64,000 nucleotides of DNA from Mangrovihabitans endophyticus (GTDB taxonomy: Bacteria > Actinomycetota > Actinomycetes > Mycobacteriales > Micromonosporaceae), in assembly GCF_014646155.1 (NCBI RefSeq), contig NZ_BMMX01000002.1, forward strand, positions 62,001 through 126,000. Direction: 5' to 3'. Positions 17,001 through 26,207 of the stretch are shown here, one piece after another. Under the pieces are notes generated by a model. It was not told where the DNA came from. It was given only the letters and a program-made list of their open reading frames with translations, and searched no databases. Both the position numbers and the translations under genes were made by a program. The stretch's first letter is position 1; the number at the start of each line of letters is the position of its first letter.

Positions 17001-18556
17001 CGTGCGCCGTCCGTGTTGCCGACCGGCCAGGCGGGGTCCGGGGCGCTCCGTTGCCGGGGCACGGCGCGGCCCCGGGCGGCGGTGCGCAGGTGGCGCGGCG
17101 GCGCGGACGGCTGCAGCGGCACGGCCAGGCTCTCGTAGACGTTGCGGTACATCTGCAGCGACTGGCTGAGCGTGAAGTGTTCCAGGACCCGGGCGCGGGC
17201 CGCCGCGCCGAGCCGGTGCCGGAGTTCGTCGTCGCGCAGCAGCCGCACGCACGCCTCGGCCACCGCGACGTGGTCACGGGGCGACACCACGATCCCGGTG
17301 TCCCCGACCGCTTCGGCGACGCCGCCCACATTCGTGCAGACCGTCGGCCGACCGCAGGCCATCGCTTCCACCACCGTGTAGGGGAAGCCTTCGGAGATGC
17401 TGGTGAGCGCGACGACGCTGCCCGCGTGGTAGGCGTCGACGGCGTTGCCCACCCGCCCCTCCAGCACCGCGGCCCCGGCGAGCCCGAGTTCGTCGATGAG
17501 CCGCTCGCAGGACTGGTGGTAGATCTGGTTGGCGGCCGGCGTGCCGCCGAAGATCCGCAGCCGGACCGTAGGCATTCGCCGCCGCACTTCGGCGAACGCC
17601 CGGATCAGGGTGTGCAGGTCCTTGAGGGGGTCGATGCGGCCCATGAAGGAGATGGTCGGCACGTCCGGCTCCGAGGTGGCCGCCGGGAAATCGGCCGGTT
17701 CCACCCCGTTGTACATGGTCCACATCCGTTCCGGGTCGGCGCCGTTGTGCAGTTGCCACCGCCGGTTGTACGCCGAGTGCGGGGCCAGCACGTCGGTGAC
17801 CAGGTAGGCCGCGCCGGCCAGCGACCGGAAGAAGCTCAGGGCCAGCACCCGCACCGCGTGCGACGCGTCCTCGTTCAGGTACGAGATGTAGCGCTCGCGC
17901 AGGTAGATGCCGTGCTCGCTCATCACCAGCGGGGTGCCGTGCCGCCACTTCGCGGCCATGGCGGGCAGCGTGGCGAGACCGTTCATCGAGCAGTGCACGA
18001 TGTCGGCCTCGACGACCGGCGCGCTCAACGGCCGCAGCATGTGCTCGATCAGCCAGCCGGCTTGGATGGCGTCGGCCACCGTGGGTGCCGGCCCGGTCTC
18101 GTCGACACGCAGCTCGCGCCAGGCGGACAGGGTCATGGCGACCGTCTCGTTGGACAGCAGCGCGGCGCTGAGATCGCCACCGGACGCCGCGTACTCGTAC
18201 AGGCCACGCAGCGACAGCAGGAAGAGGCTGCGGTTGACCGCTGCCCGGTCCGACCCGGCGGCGTCGAGCGGCGTGATCAGGGCCCGCAGGAAGACCTCAT
18301 AGCTCTCGGTGAAGGCCGCGCCCGGCCGGGAGCCTCCCAGCCGGGCACGGCCGGCGGACCGGCCCCAGAGCGGAATTGCGTGGGTCCGGTCCAGATTGGC
18401 CGGTGGGGCGAAGACGGGCTGCTCGGTGCCGTCGACGGTGAGCGCGACGACCTCCCAGCGGTAGTCGGGGATGCCACGGATGAGCTGCTCGCACCAGATG
18501 CTCACGCCACCCATCGCATAGGGGTAGGTCCCCTCGGACACCAGTGCCACGCGCAC
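16997..18556 (-). CDS. pelF: GT4-family glycosyltransferase, PelF type
   Basis: This 519-residue cytosolic glycosyltransferase shows the features of PelF, the UDP-GalNAc-using polymerase of Pel polysaccharide. The N-terminus SEGTYPYAMGGVSIW (8-21) matches the PelF glycine-rich signature, SEHGIYLRER (213-222) is the PelF-type central block, and the GT-B C-terminal domain has GRIDPLKD (306-313) and the EX7E pair Glu389/Glu397 in SEGFPYTVVE. About the usual PelF length, with a short Pro/Arg-rich tail. The GTG start is 26 bp from the deacetylase stop, and the end overlaps the membrane-protein gene by 4 bp. The donor sugar is inferred from family and from the GH114 neighbours. Confidence 0.85.
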   Translation of the reverse strand: MRVALVSEGTYPYAMGGVSIWCEQLIRGIPDYRWEVVALTVDGTEQPVFAPPANLDRTHAIPLWGRSAGRARLGGSRPGAAFTESYEVFLRALITPLDAAGSDRAAVNRSLFLLSLRGLYEYAASGGDLSAALLSNETVAMTLSAWRELRVDETGPAPTVADAIQAGWLIEHMLRPLSAPVVEADIVHCSMNGLATLPAMAAKWRHGTPLVMSEHGIYLRERYISYLNEDASHAVRVLALSFFRSLAGAAYLVTDVLAPHSAYNRRWQLHNGADPERMWTMYNGVEPADFPAATSEPDVPTISFMGRIDPLKDLHTLIRAFAEVRRRMPTVRLRIFGGTPAANQIYHQSCERLIDELGLAGAAVLEGRVGNAVDAYHAGSVVALTSISEGFPYTVVEAMACGRPTVCTNVGGVAEAVGDTGIVVSPRDHVAVAEACVRLLRDDELRHRLGAAARARVLEHFTLSQSLQMYRNVYESLAVPLQPSAPPRHLRTAARGRAVPRQRSAPDPAWPVGNTDGAR

Positions 18557-18581
18557 GAGAGCCGCCTTCGCCCGTCGCCGG

Positions 18582-20717
18582 TCAGAGCCGCGGAGCCGCG
18601 GTCAGCGTCACCGCCGTGTCCGCCGTCAGCGCCACCGGCGCCGTGACATCGCTGCCGTACGTGCGAGACGTGGCCGTCTGCACGCCGCCGATCTCCGCGG
18701 TCCCGGTCAGCGGCGAGGTCACCGTGACCGTGCCGGCGGACCGGTCGTACACCGCGTCGACGCCCGCGTCGAGCTGGGCGAAGTGGGCGTCCCGCTCGGC
18801 GGTGTAGGCCCCCAGGTCGGACCAGGCCAGGTTGAGCAGCGGTGTGGCGTAGGCGGACGTGTATTTGTCCACCACCGCGGTCACCCAGTCGGTGAGCAGC
18901 GTTTCGCCCGAGCCGTAGTCGTTGGTGTTGGCGATGTGGAAGGTGTGCGTGTTGACCGAGCCCTGGGCCACGTGCTGCAGGCCGATGCCGGCCTCGTAGT
19001 CGATGATCTGCGGGTAGGTGCGATCCGTCGGCCAGTACGGGAATTTGCCGTTCGGGCCGTAGAAGGAGTTGTAGAACGAGGTCTCCTCGTCCGGTGTGGT
19101 GACGAAGTAGGCGATGTTGGTCGGCCAGTCCGGCACCACCGAGACACTCGGCTCCAGCGGGTGCACGATGTTGGTGTTGTAGTGCGCCGGCACGTGGCTG
19201 GCGAACGACATGTTGCCGTGCAGGTATTTGATACCCAGGTCGTCGGCGGCCTGCAGCAGGGCGGGGTTGGACCCGGCCAGCCCGTGGTCGACCGGCGTGC
19301 AGGTGTCACAGTCCGGGTCGTCGGTGTAGACGCCCAGGCCCGAGTACTCCGGCGTCTTCAGCACGTCGGACGGCGGGGTGAGACCGATCGACTCCCCCGC
19401 GGTGGTGTTGTCGTGGATCTCGGCGTACGTCGTGGCGTAGTCGGTGGTGTTGAGCTCCGGGTGGTTCAGCGTGTGGTTGAGCCACCGGAAGTGCGTCGCA
19501 AGGCACTTCGTCGTTGCGGTGAGTTCGGTGGCGTCGCCGTTCGGGCTGCAGGTGTCGCCGGCGAACGGGTCGATGTCGGCACCGTTGTACGCCAGGTTCA
19601 GCGTGAAGCCGCCGGCCTGTGGATACGCCGAACGCAACGCGGACTGCTGGTTGTCGAGGTTGACCATGTCATGGGCGGTGACCTGCCAGCCGGGGTTGTA
19701 TTCGACGTGGCCGTCGGCGTAGTAGTGGTCCGAGGTGTTGAACCAGTCGTCGATGTCGACGTTCAGGAAGTGGCGCTGTTCGCCCAGGAAGAGGCCCTTG
19801 GTGGCCCACCGGATCAGCCCGTACACGAGCAGGTCGGACTGGATCAGGTACTGGTTGGAGGTGAAGGTCAGCGCGAGCCGCTCCCGCCCGTCGGTGGAGG
19901 TGGTCCGCACGCCGAGCACGTCGGTGCCGTCGGTCAGCGTGGCCTCGGCGCTGCATCCGGTGGCGATGGTGGTCTTGTAGACATAGGACTGCTGCACCGG
20001 GATGGTGGCGCTCGCCTTCAGGTAGTCGAACACGCCCGCCCCGGCCGAGGTCAGCGAAACGTTCAGCGGGGTGTCGCCCACCGATGTCTCGCCGGCCGAG
20101 CGGAGGCAGTAATCCTCGGGCCACGTGCCGTAGCTGGTGTAGAGCGCGGCCTGCCGGACGCCGAAGTTGCGCTCGTACGCCCAGAGGATGTTCCACTCCG
20201 AGCTGTCCAGGCCGTTGAGGTAGGTGCCGCCGGAGGCATACACCTGCATGCTGTTGGTGAGCAGGATCGCGTTGTACTTGCCGACGCCGTCGGCGCGCAC
20301 CAGCGTGTCCGTGGTGATCGTGGTGGTGGCGTCGTAGAGCACGTCGTAGGCGGCGCCCAGCCGGTCGAGGGTCGCGATCAGCGTGGGCACGCCGAAGTCG
20401 TCGGTGTCGGTGGCGACGACCAGGGTGCGCAACGCGACGCGGTCGTTGGCGTCGGCGGCCACCTGAGGTGCGGCCGCCGTCGCCGGATTCTTCGCCGCGG
20501 TGGCCGCGACCTTTCCGGTACGGCGCGGCAGCGCCGCCGGGACGGACGCGCGGGACGGGGCGACCTGGCCGTAACCGGGCACCTGCGGCGCGACGCCGGC
20601 GGATGGCCGGGCCTGAGCGTTCGCGGGCGCCGGCAGCGCCGCGACGAGGGCGGCGGCGGCGAATCCGGCGAGGGCGGTGCGTACGGTTCGGCGGCGCGCG
20701 GGACGAGCAGAAGCCAT
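18582..20717 (-). CDS. Secreted Agd3/PelA-like (CE18) polysaccharide deacetylase
   Basis: This 711-residue protein begins with a signal peptide (Arg-rich start, hydrophobic core, cleavage near ANAQA, residue 36). It resembles the Agd3-related proteins: an N-terminal Rossmann-like domain (about 90-310), a NodB-like deacetylase domain, and a C-terminal beta-rich segment. The metal site is visible as DIDDWF (321-326) and HTLNHPE (415-421). Agd3 and the PelA deacetylase domain remove acetyl groups from GalNAc polymers. It is the first gene of the nine-gene operon, with GGAGG ahead of the ATG. It probably converts the exported chain into a cationic adhesive. An upstream in-frame start has no ribosome site. 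Confidence 0.83.
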   Translation of the reverse strand: MASARPARRRTVRTALAGFAAAALVAALPAPANAQARPSAGVAPQVPGYGQVAPSRASVPAALPRRTGKVAATAAKNPATAAAPQVAADANDRVALRTLVVATDTDDFGVPTLIATLDRLGAAYDVLYDATTTITTDTLVRADGVGKYNAILLTNSMQVYASGGTYLNGLDSSEWNILWAYERNFGVRQAALYTSYGTWPEDYCLRSAGETSVGDTPLNVSLTSAGAGVFDYLKASATIPVQQSYVYKTTIATGCSAEATLTDGTDVLGVRTTSTDGRERLALTFTSNQYLIQSDLLVYGLIRWATKGLFLGEQRHFLNVDIDDWFNTSDHYYADGHVEYNPGWQVTAHDMVNLDNQQSALRSAYPQAGGFTLNLAYNGADIDPFAGDTCSPNGDATELTATTKCLATHFRWLNHTLNHPELNTTDYATTYAEIHDNTTAGESIGLTPPSDVLKTPEYSGLGVYTDDPDCDTCTPVDHGLAGSNPALLQAADDLGIKYLHGNMSFASHVPAHYNTNIVHPLEPSVSVVPDWPTNIAYFVTTPDEETSFYNSFYGPNGKFPYWPTDRTYPQIIDYEAGIGLQHVAQGSVNTHTFHIANTNDYGSGETLLTDWVTAVVDKYTSAYATPLLNLAWSDLGAYTAERDAHFAQLDAGVDAVYDRSAGTVTVTSPLTGTAEIGGVQTATSRTYGSDVTAPVALTADTAVTLTAAPRL

Positions 20718-21526
20718 CGGGCAACAACCTCCACGGCAGAGGATGACGGGATGAATGCGCGGCATGGCGCAGGGTCCGTGAGGACGCGGGCCGACGGCGA
20801 GTCTAAACAGGATTTAAGGATTCCATGAGCCGCCATAAATGTCTTCAGGTTGACCGTCGATCTAATTGACACGACATTCACGTTGGTGATAGACGCAACG
20901 CCGCCATGATCCGGAAATCTTATTGCACGGCCCGAAACAACCGCCTGACTAGCAAATTCTCGACCGGGCAGGTAATCCGCCGTTAACAATCACGAACGTC
21001 ATGGACCCGGCCGACACCGCCGATCGCCCACCCGGAATTGTCTACATTGGTCATAGATTGCGCCATGCTCGGCTTATGCGCCGATACTCGTAGCGCGACA
21101 AACCGTCCAACGTGGATCTCGACGCGCTTGGGATCCACCGCGGATGCCGACTACCCCTGCTTCGATATCGATAAACCTACGAACCGTCGCGAGTTTCCGA
21201 TCCATTCACCAATGAACCTTTCAACGCGGCGAGGCCGGCAGATGCCGCCGCTGGTCGACGGCGGCCCGCATCACCGGAAGCGGATCTCGCCCGAAGACTC
21301 GCAAATGACGGATGGACGTCACGCTTCGACTCTTCCCCGCATCTTTCCGAAAATTCACTGTCGGGTATTTTCAAGGACAATTATGGTGTCGAATTACCCT
21401 TGTGCCCGGTCTCCGGGAGCGATACGGGGACGCCCGCCGGCGCGGGCGGACGTCGTGGCGGCCGTCCGCGGGATCATGGTGGAAGACACGCCGTCGTGAG
21501 CCGGGAACGCCGAGCCGGCCCCGGCG
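20718..21526. other. Long intergenic region upstream of the exopolysaccharide operon
   Basis: These 809 bp are clearly less G+C-rich than the genes and have no supported ORF. They must hold the promoter of the exopolysaccharide operon (minus strand) and contain the half repeat at 21213-21270. A plus-strand TTGACA (20866-20871) with TAGACG 18 bp downstream resembles a promoter but has no gene to serve, so a small RNA is possible but unproven. Confidence 0.5.
21213..21270 (+). repeat. MITE-like palindromic repeat, copy 3 (left half)
   Basis: TGAACCTTTCAAC and the following 45 bp match the first half of the copy at 7821, including ATGCCGCCGCTGGTCGACGG. The right half and its terminal repeat are missing, so this is a truncated copy. 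Confidence 0.7.
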
Positions 21527-22087
21527 TCAAGCGGTGATCCGCCGGACGGTGATGCCCCGCGCGGCCAACCGGTCCGGGTGGTACTGCCGCGCCCGCCACG
21601 CCCGGACCGGCCCGCCCACCGACTCCTCGACCTCATCCCGGCTCAGGTGGTTGGATCGCAGCACCGGATGTTGCGGGCTCCGGCCCTGCTCGAACCAGGT
21701 CTCGGTGAAGTCCTCCATCATGGACGGCCCGAAGGCACCATCGGGGTAGTACAGAATCCACCGACCCACCTCACGCAGCGCTTCGGCCGCCACGCCCGGG
21801 ATGCCGAACAGCGACTCGGTGACGATGGCACCCACTTCGTCGAAGCGGTTGGTGACCGAGGCCGCGGGGTGGTTGCCGAGATCGCCGACGATGAGGATCG
21901 GCCGTTCCACGGTGGGCCGGAAGACGCGCACATGGTAACCGGCAGAGCCGAACATGTCGGGTGACCGGAACCGGAACGCGGACTGCTCTACCATCAGCAC
22001 GGTCTGGGCCACGAGGGTACGGGCATCGGACCGACGTCTGCCGAACTTCACCAGCAGACGGTACGGCCTGACCGCAGCGGCAGCCAC
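21527..22087 (-). CDS. Hypothetical protein, last gene of the acyl/U32 operon
   Basis: This reading frame (about 186 residues) follows the acyl-AMP ligase by 67 bp. I recognise no family. The sequence is mixed alpha/beta in look, soluble, with conserved-looking segments RPILIVGDLGNHPAAS, GRWILYYPDG and ETWFEQGRSPQHPVL, and no signal peptide. Protein-like codon use and the lack of stops back to the ligase support it as a gene, but the start is uncertain: a GTG at 22087 is chosen, and another GTG lies 14 codons later. In the ligase operon it could be an accessory or acyl-handling protein; no function is assigned. Confidence 0.6.
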   Translation of the reverse strand: MAAAAVRPYRLLVKFGRRRSDARTLVAQTVLMVEQSAFRFRSPDMFGSAGYHVRVFRPTVERPILIVGDLGNHPAASVTNRFDEVGAIVTESLFGIPGVAAEALREVGRWILYYPDGAFGPSMMEDFTETWFEQGRSPQHPVLRSNHLSRDEVEESVGGPVRAWRARQYHPDRLAARGITVRRITA

Positions 22088-22154
22088 CCGCAGCCCTCGT
22101 CCGCCGCGACCCCGAAGCGGTTCGCCCCGTCGATCAGGGCCCGGACCTCGGCGT

Positions 22155-23843
22155 CTACCCCGTCCCGCAGGACAGGCGCCCGGCCAGGTAGTCGTTGCGC
22201 AACGGGGCACGCCGCCGCTTGCCGCTGCTGGTGCGGGGGATGCCGCCGCGGCCGACGAACACCACGTCGGACAGGGACACGCCGAAGACCTCCCGCACGC
22301 GGGTGCTGATCGCGGCCCGCAGGTCCGGCCGGTCGGCCTCCGGGGCGCGGGTTTCCACCACGGCGACGACGGGCTCGGTGGCCTTGCCGTCGGCCGGATG
22401 CGAGAACACCGCCGCAGCGTGCGCGTCGGGGTGTTGCTCGATGACGTCCTCGATGTCGTACGGCGGCAGGTTGCGACCGCGGACGATGAGCATCTCCTTG
22501 GTGCGCCCGACGATGTAGAGCTGCCCGTCGTAGCGCACCCCGAGGTCGCCGGTGTCGTGCCAGCCCTCGGGCGGCGCGTCGAGCCCACCGTCGGTGAGGT
22601 AGCCGGCCATGACCGAGCTGCCCATGACACGGACGGCACCGACCTGCCCCTCGGCCAGTTCGGCGCCGGTCTCGTCGCAGATGCGCACGGTCAGACCGGC
22701 GGTGGCGACCCCGCAGGAGACGATGCTGCGGGCCGGTCGTCCGGGGACGGCCGGCGCCGCGACACGGTGTTCGTCGAGCGACACGCGGTCGAAGCGGCGC
22801 CACCGGACACGGCCGAAGGAGGTGCCGGTACGCGGCCGGCACTCGGTGGCCAGGGCGGTGGCCAGCACGGTCTCGGCCATGCCGTAGCAGGGCACCAGGA
22901 CCTCATCGGCGAGGCCCCGGACCTCGAAGGTGTCGCGGAAACGGGTCAGGACGTCGACGGGAATGGGTTCGGCGCCGACATAGGCCTGCCGGAGGGCGGA
23001 CAGGTCGATCGAGGGGTCAGGTCGGGCGGTGTAGCGGTCGGCCGCGGCACGGTAGGCGAACGGCGGGGCCGCCGTGAGCGTGCTCCGGCGGGCGCTCATG
23101 TGCCGCAGCCAGGACAGCGGGTCGCGCACGAACGCGAGCGGCGACATCAGGTCCAGGCGCACCCCGCGGGTCAGCGTGAACAAGACCTGCACGAGACCCA
23201 TGTCGTGGTAGAGCGGCAGCCACGTGAACAGCGCCTCGTCCGGTTCCGTCGCTCGGGTGGAAGCGTCGAGGGCGGCGAGGTTCGCGGCGACGTTGGCGTG
23301 GGTGAGCACCACCGCCTTGGGCGACGAGGTGGAGCCGGAGGTGAGCTGAACGTGGTGGACGTCCTGTGGGCCGGCCACGCCGAGGTCAGCGGTCGCGACC
23401 GTGCCATGGGCACGCAGTTCGGCGACGGTGAGCGCGGGCACGCCGGCGGGCACGGCGTCGGCCAGGCGCGCATCGCCGACGATGACGGCGGCGGGACGCA
23501 CGGCGGCGACGGCCGCGTGCAGGTGCCGGACGCCGGCGGAGGCCGCGTCGTGCGGTGTGGCCGGGGTGGCGACGGTGCAGGGCGCCACCCCGGCCAGCAG
23601 GCAGCCGAGCAGAGCCCCGTAGTAGTCAGAGCCGGTGGGCAGCAGCAGCACGACACGGTCGTGGCGATCGAGGCGATGGTGGGCCAGGCCGGCGGCGACG
23701 GCGCGGGCGTCGGCGACCGCGGCGGCACGGGGCAGCTCCTCGATCGGCCCGCGGGAGTCGAAGAAGGTGATCGGGGCATCGGTGGTGGCGGCGACGTGCC
23801 GGTAGTCGACGGCGTCCACCGCGACGACGGCGGGCACGCTCAA
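22155..23843 (-). CDS. Fatty acyl-AMP ligase (FAAL)-type adenylating enzyme
   Basis: This 562-residue ANL enzyme activates a carboxylic acid as acyl-AMP and most likely loads it onto the ACP encoded just upstream. Visible motifs are LTSGSTSSPKAV (P-loop), PLYHDMGL and SPLAFVRDPLSWL (typical of FAAL/FadD32-type enzymes), YGMAETV, GWHDTGDLG, GRTKEMLIVRGRN (hinge) and PRTSSGKRRR with the C-terminal catalytic Lys. The start is TTG at 23843, inside the ACP stop (TTGA overlap), or GTG two codons later. Either way it is translationally coupled to the ACP. It is the second adenylating enzyme in this operon, besides the LuxE-type protein. Confidence 0.87.
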   Translation of the reverse strand: MSVPAVVAVDAVDYRHVAATTDAPITFFDSRGPIEELPRAAAVADARAVAAGLAHHRLDRHDRVVLLLPTGSDYYGALLGCLLAGVAPCTVATPATPHDAASAGVRHLHAAVAAVRPAAVIVGDARLADAVPAGVPALTVAELRAHGTVATADLGVAGPQDVHHVQLTSGSTSSPKAVVLTHANVAANLAALDASTRATEPDEALFTWLPLYHDMGLVQVLFTLTRGVRLDLMSPLAFVRDPLSWLRHMSARRSTLTAAPPFAYRAAADRYTARPDPSIDLSALRQAYVGAEPIPVDVLTRFRDTFEVRGLADEVLVPCYGMAETVLATALATECRPRTGTSFGRVRWRRFDRVSLDEHRVAAPAVPGRPARSIVSCGVATAGLTVRICDETGAELAEGQVGAVRVMGSSVMAGYLTDGGLDAPPEGWHDTGDLGVRYDGQLYIVGRTKEMLIVRGRNLPPYDIEDVIEQHPDAHAAAVFSHPADGKATEPVVAVVETRAPEADRPDLRAAISTRVREVFGVSLSDVVFVGRGGIPRTSSGKRRRAPLRNDYLAGRLSCGTG

Positions 23844-24151
23844 CCCTGCTTCCGGGCGGCCTTGGCGGCGGCCTTGTCGCGAACGTAGTCGACGACCTCC
23901 CCGACGGTCGTGAACGCGTACGCGCGGTCCTCGGGGATGTAGACCCGGAAGCGGTCCTCGATGCGGGTCATCAACTCCATCAGCGCGAGCGAGTCGACGG
24001 GCAGGCTGAGCAGCGGAGTGCGGGCGTCGACGGCCCCGACATCGATCTTGGCGAGGTCGTCGGCGTCCAGAACGTCGGTGAGCGCGTCGCGCAGCCCGGT
24101 CAGGACGTCATCGGGCTCGGGCACGGGGACGGCGGTGGCGGGCTCGGTCAT
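23840..24151 (-). CDS. Acyl carrier protein
   Basis: This 103-residue carrier has a four-helix ACP fold, with the 4'-phosphopantetheine attachment Ser54 in LPVDSLALMEL. AGGAGG ahead of the ATG at 24151 decides the start over an upstream in-frame one. N-terminal (Pro/Val) and C-terminal (Lys/Ala) extensions flank the domain. The neighbours are an acyl-CoA dehydrogenase (46 bp upstream) and the acyl-AMP ligase (4-bp overlap). A dedicated ACP-bound acyl chain that is activated and then desaturated is the simplest reading. Confidence 0.92.
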   Translation of the reverse strand: MTEPATAVPVPEPDDVLTGLRDALTDVLDADDLAKIDVGAVDARTPLLSLPVDSLALMELMTRIEDRFRVYIPEDRAYAFTTVGEVVDYVRDKAAAKAARKQG

Positions 24152-24197
24152 GGACGGTGCCTCCTTGTCGATCTTCAACTGCCACGGTTGTCGGTCG

Positions 24198-25361
24198 TCA
24201 GCCATCGCGGGGATCCAGGCCGAGGGCCGCCTTGCCGATCATGTCGCGCAGCACCCCGAGGTTCGCGCCCATGACGGCGCCCGCGCGGGCGTCGCGGTAG
24301 TGCCTTTCCAGCGGGTTGGAGCGCAGGAAACCGTGGCCGCCGGTGACCTGCATGGCGGCGTCGGCGATGGTGATGGCGGCGGTGTTGCACACGTACTTGG
24401 CCATGTTCATCGCCGGCAGCGCCTCAAGCGGGTCGGTGTCGGCGGTGACCGCGGCGTGCAACAGCGACAGGTAGGCGGTGTGCGCGGTGGTGGCCATCTC
24501 GGCGATCTGGAACCGCACGCCCTGGTAGGCGGCCAGGTTCGCGCCGGTGTTGGCGTGCACGCGACGGGTGACGTGGGCGGTGGCGAAGGCGTTCGCGGCG
24601 CGGGCCACCCCGAGGGAGGCCGCGGCCAGGCCGAGGACCAGAGCGGGCAGCGCGTGGGCGAGCAGCGGCATGCCGCCGCCGTGGCCGCCGACGCAGTCGC
24701 GGTCCGGCACGCGGCAGTCCAGGATCACGGTGTTGGCGCAGTTGGCGCGCATGCCCATCGCGTCCCAGGTCTCCTTGACGGTGAGTCCGTCGGTGCCGGC
24801 GGGTAGCAGGAACATCGACTGGCTCTTGCGGAACTCGGCCTCGCCGGAGTGGGTGTTGATGAGGTAGTAGTCGACGTGCCCGGCACCGGTGCAGAAGGCC
24901 TTGGTGCCGGCCAGGCTGAATCCGCCGTTGTCGGGGGTGGCGCGCAGGTGCGGGTTGAGGATGTTGCCACCGGTGCCGGGTTCGGAGAAACCCCAGGCCA
25001 TCAGTTTGCGGCCGGCGACAACGGTGTGCAGGGCGTCCGCGGCGGCCGAGTCGGCGCCCGCCCCCGCCAGCAGGTGGGTGGCGCCGCAGTGCATGGCGAA
25101 GATCAGCGCGGTGGAGCCGCACGCTTCGGCGAGTTCGGCAATGGTCAGGGCGTAGGTGGTCAGGTCCGCGCCGAGCCCGCCGCGGTCGGCGGGGACGAGC
25201 AGCCCGAGCAGGCCGGCGTCGGCGAGGTCGGTGAGGTTCTCGGCGGGGAACTCGCCGGAGCGGTCGTACTGTGTCGCGCGGGGTGCCAGGCAGCGGCGGG
25301 CGACGGCGCGTGCCTGGTCGATGAGATCCTGCTGGCGGCTGGTGAGCGTGAAGTCGACCAT
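24198..25361 (-). CDS. Acyl-CoA (acyl-ACP) dehydrogenase
   Basis: This 387-residue FAD enzyme introduces an alpha,beta double bond into an acyl thioester. It has the usual N-terminal helical domain, the FAD-binding middle strand (MAWGFSEPGTGGN; AGTKAFCTGA) and the C-terminal helical domain ending in QVTGGHGFLRSNPLERHYRD. GGAG five bases ahead of the ATG supports the start. Because it adjoins an ACP gene, the substrate may be acyl-ACP rather than acyl-CoA. The GGHGF..NPLERHYRD end is typical of dehydrogenases from natural-product and degradation clusters. Confidence 0.88.
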   Translation of the reverse strand: MVDFTLTSRQQDLIDQARAVARRCLAPRATQYDRSGEFPAENLTDLADAGLLGLLVPADRGGLGADLTTYALTIAELAEACGSTALIFAMHCGATHLLAGAGADSAAADALHTVVAGRKLMAWGFSEPGTGGNILNPHLRATPDNGGFSLAGTKAFCTGAGHVDYYLINTHSGEAEFRKSQSMFLLPAGTDGLTVKETWDAMGMRANCANTVILDCRVPDRDCVGGHGGGMPLLAHALPALVLGLAAASLGVARAANAFATAHVTRRVHANTGANLAAYQGVRFQIAEMATTAHTAYLSLLHAAVTADTDPLEALPAMNMAKYVCNTAAITIADAAMQVTGGHGFLRSNPLERHYRDARAGAVMGANLGVLRDMIGKAALGLDPRDG

Positions 25362-25369
25362 TGTTGCTC

Positions 25370-26197
25370 CTAGCGTCCGACGGGAACGGGTGCCGGACCG
25401 TGCGAGGCGGTGACGGCGGCGGCGAGGGCATCGGGGGTGTGCCGGCGGGCGTCGAGGATCCGGTACCCGGCGGTGGGGGCGGTGCGGACCGGGGCGTGGA
25501 CGGCGTTGCCCCAGACCGTCAACGTGGGGCGTTCGGTGCCGGCCGGTAGCGGTTCGCGGTGTCCGTGCTGCAGTCGCCACCGTTGGTGCGCGCTGATGGT
25601 GTACGGGGTGTCGCACAGCGGCCGGCAGTCGGGCGGGCCGGTGCGGTGTCGGCGGGCGGTCGGGCAGGAACGTCCCCAGCCGACGGGTACGGCGTCGACG
25701 ACCTGGCGGATCTGGCGGCTCGCCGCGCCCGCGGTGTCGGTCTCGGTGTCGACCTCGACCGCCCGCAGCGCGGGCAGCAGATCCAGCAGGGCGACGTCGA
25801 GGAGGGGAGCGGGCGGGGTGGCGTCGTCGGGGTCGCCGCTGTGCGGGCGCGCACGTGTCAGGCCGAGACCGGCGACGAGGGTGCAGCCGGAGGGCGCGGC
25901 CGAGCTGAGCGTCAGCGCGGTGCCGACGTCGTTGACGGCGATCGTGACCGGTGCGGCGGTGGCGACGGCGAGCAGCCGCTCGCACACCTGATCGGCGGTG
26001 CGCGGCCAGGCTATCGGGGCGACCAGGACGAAGCTGCGACCGTCGGCGATCACACGGTCGGCGGCCCGGCGCAAGGTGTCGGCATCGGGCAGTTTGGTCA
26101 GGCAGCCCTCCTGACCGATGCCGATGGCGTCGGCGGGCAGGGCGAGCGCCTCGTCGAGGCGGCCGGTGGTGGTCAGACGGATCTCGACGGTGTTCAC
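25370..26197 (-). CDS. U32 peptidase-family protein, second subunit (UbiV-like)
   Basis: This 275-residue protein looks like the shorter member of a U32 pair. It shares the GIGQEGCLTKLP and VAPIAWPRT pattern at the N-terminus and a Cys cluster, Cys178, Cys191 and Cys195 (SCPTARRH, DCRPLCDTPY), preceded by Cys32, which could bind a 4Fe-4S cluster. Known U32 proteins (UbiU/UbiV, TrhP, RlhA) act in oxygen-independent hydroxylations rather than as peptidases. It starts with a GTG preceded by GAGAGG, 10 bp after the first U32 gene. The acceptor is unknown. The assignment rests on context and on the Cys layout. Confidence 0.65.
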   Translation of the reverse strand: MNTVEIRLTTTGRLDEALALPADAIGIGQEGCLTKLPDADTLRRAADRVIADGRSFVLVAPIAWPRTADQVCERLLAVATAAPVTIAVNDVGTALTLSSAAPSGCTLVAGLGLTRARPHSGDPDDATPPAPLLDVALLDLLPALRAVEVDTETDTAGAASRQIRQVVDAVPVGWGRSCPTARRHRTGPPDCRPLCDTPYTISAHQRWRLQHGHREPLPAGTERPTLTVWGNAVHAPVRTAPTAGYRILDARRHTPDALAAAVTASHGPAPVPVGR

Positions 26198-26207
26198 GGC
26201 TTGCCTC

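Noticed and set aside
14701..17331. 876-codon minus-strand open frame
   Set aside because: It is a shadow of the nucleotidyltransferase, membrane-protein and glycosyltransferase genes, with Arg/Pro/Gly-rich composition and no motifs.
20866..20895. Plus-strand sigma-A-like promoter (TTGACA, 18 bp, TAGACG)
   Set aside because: No gene or small-RNA structure follows on that strand, so it is kept only as a remark in the intergenic entry.
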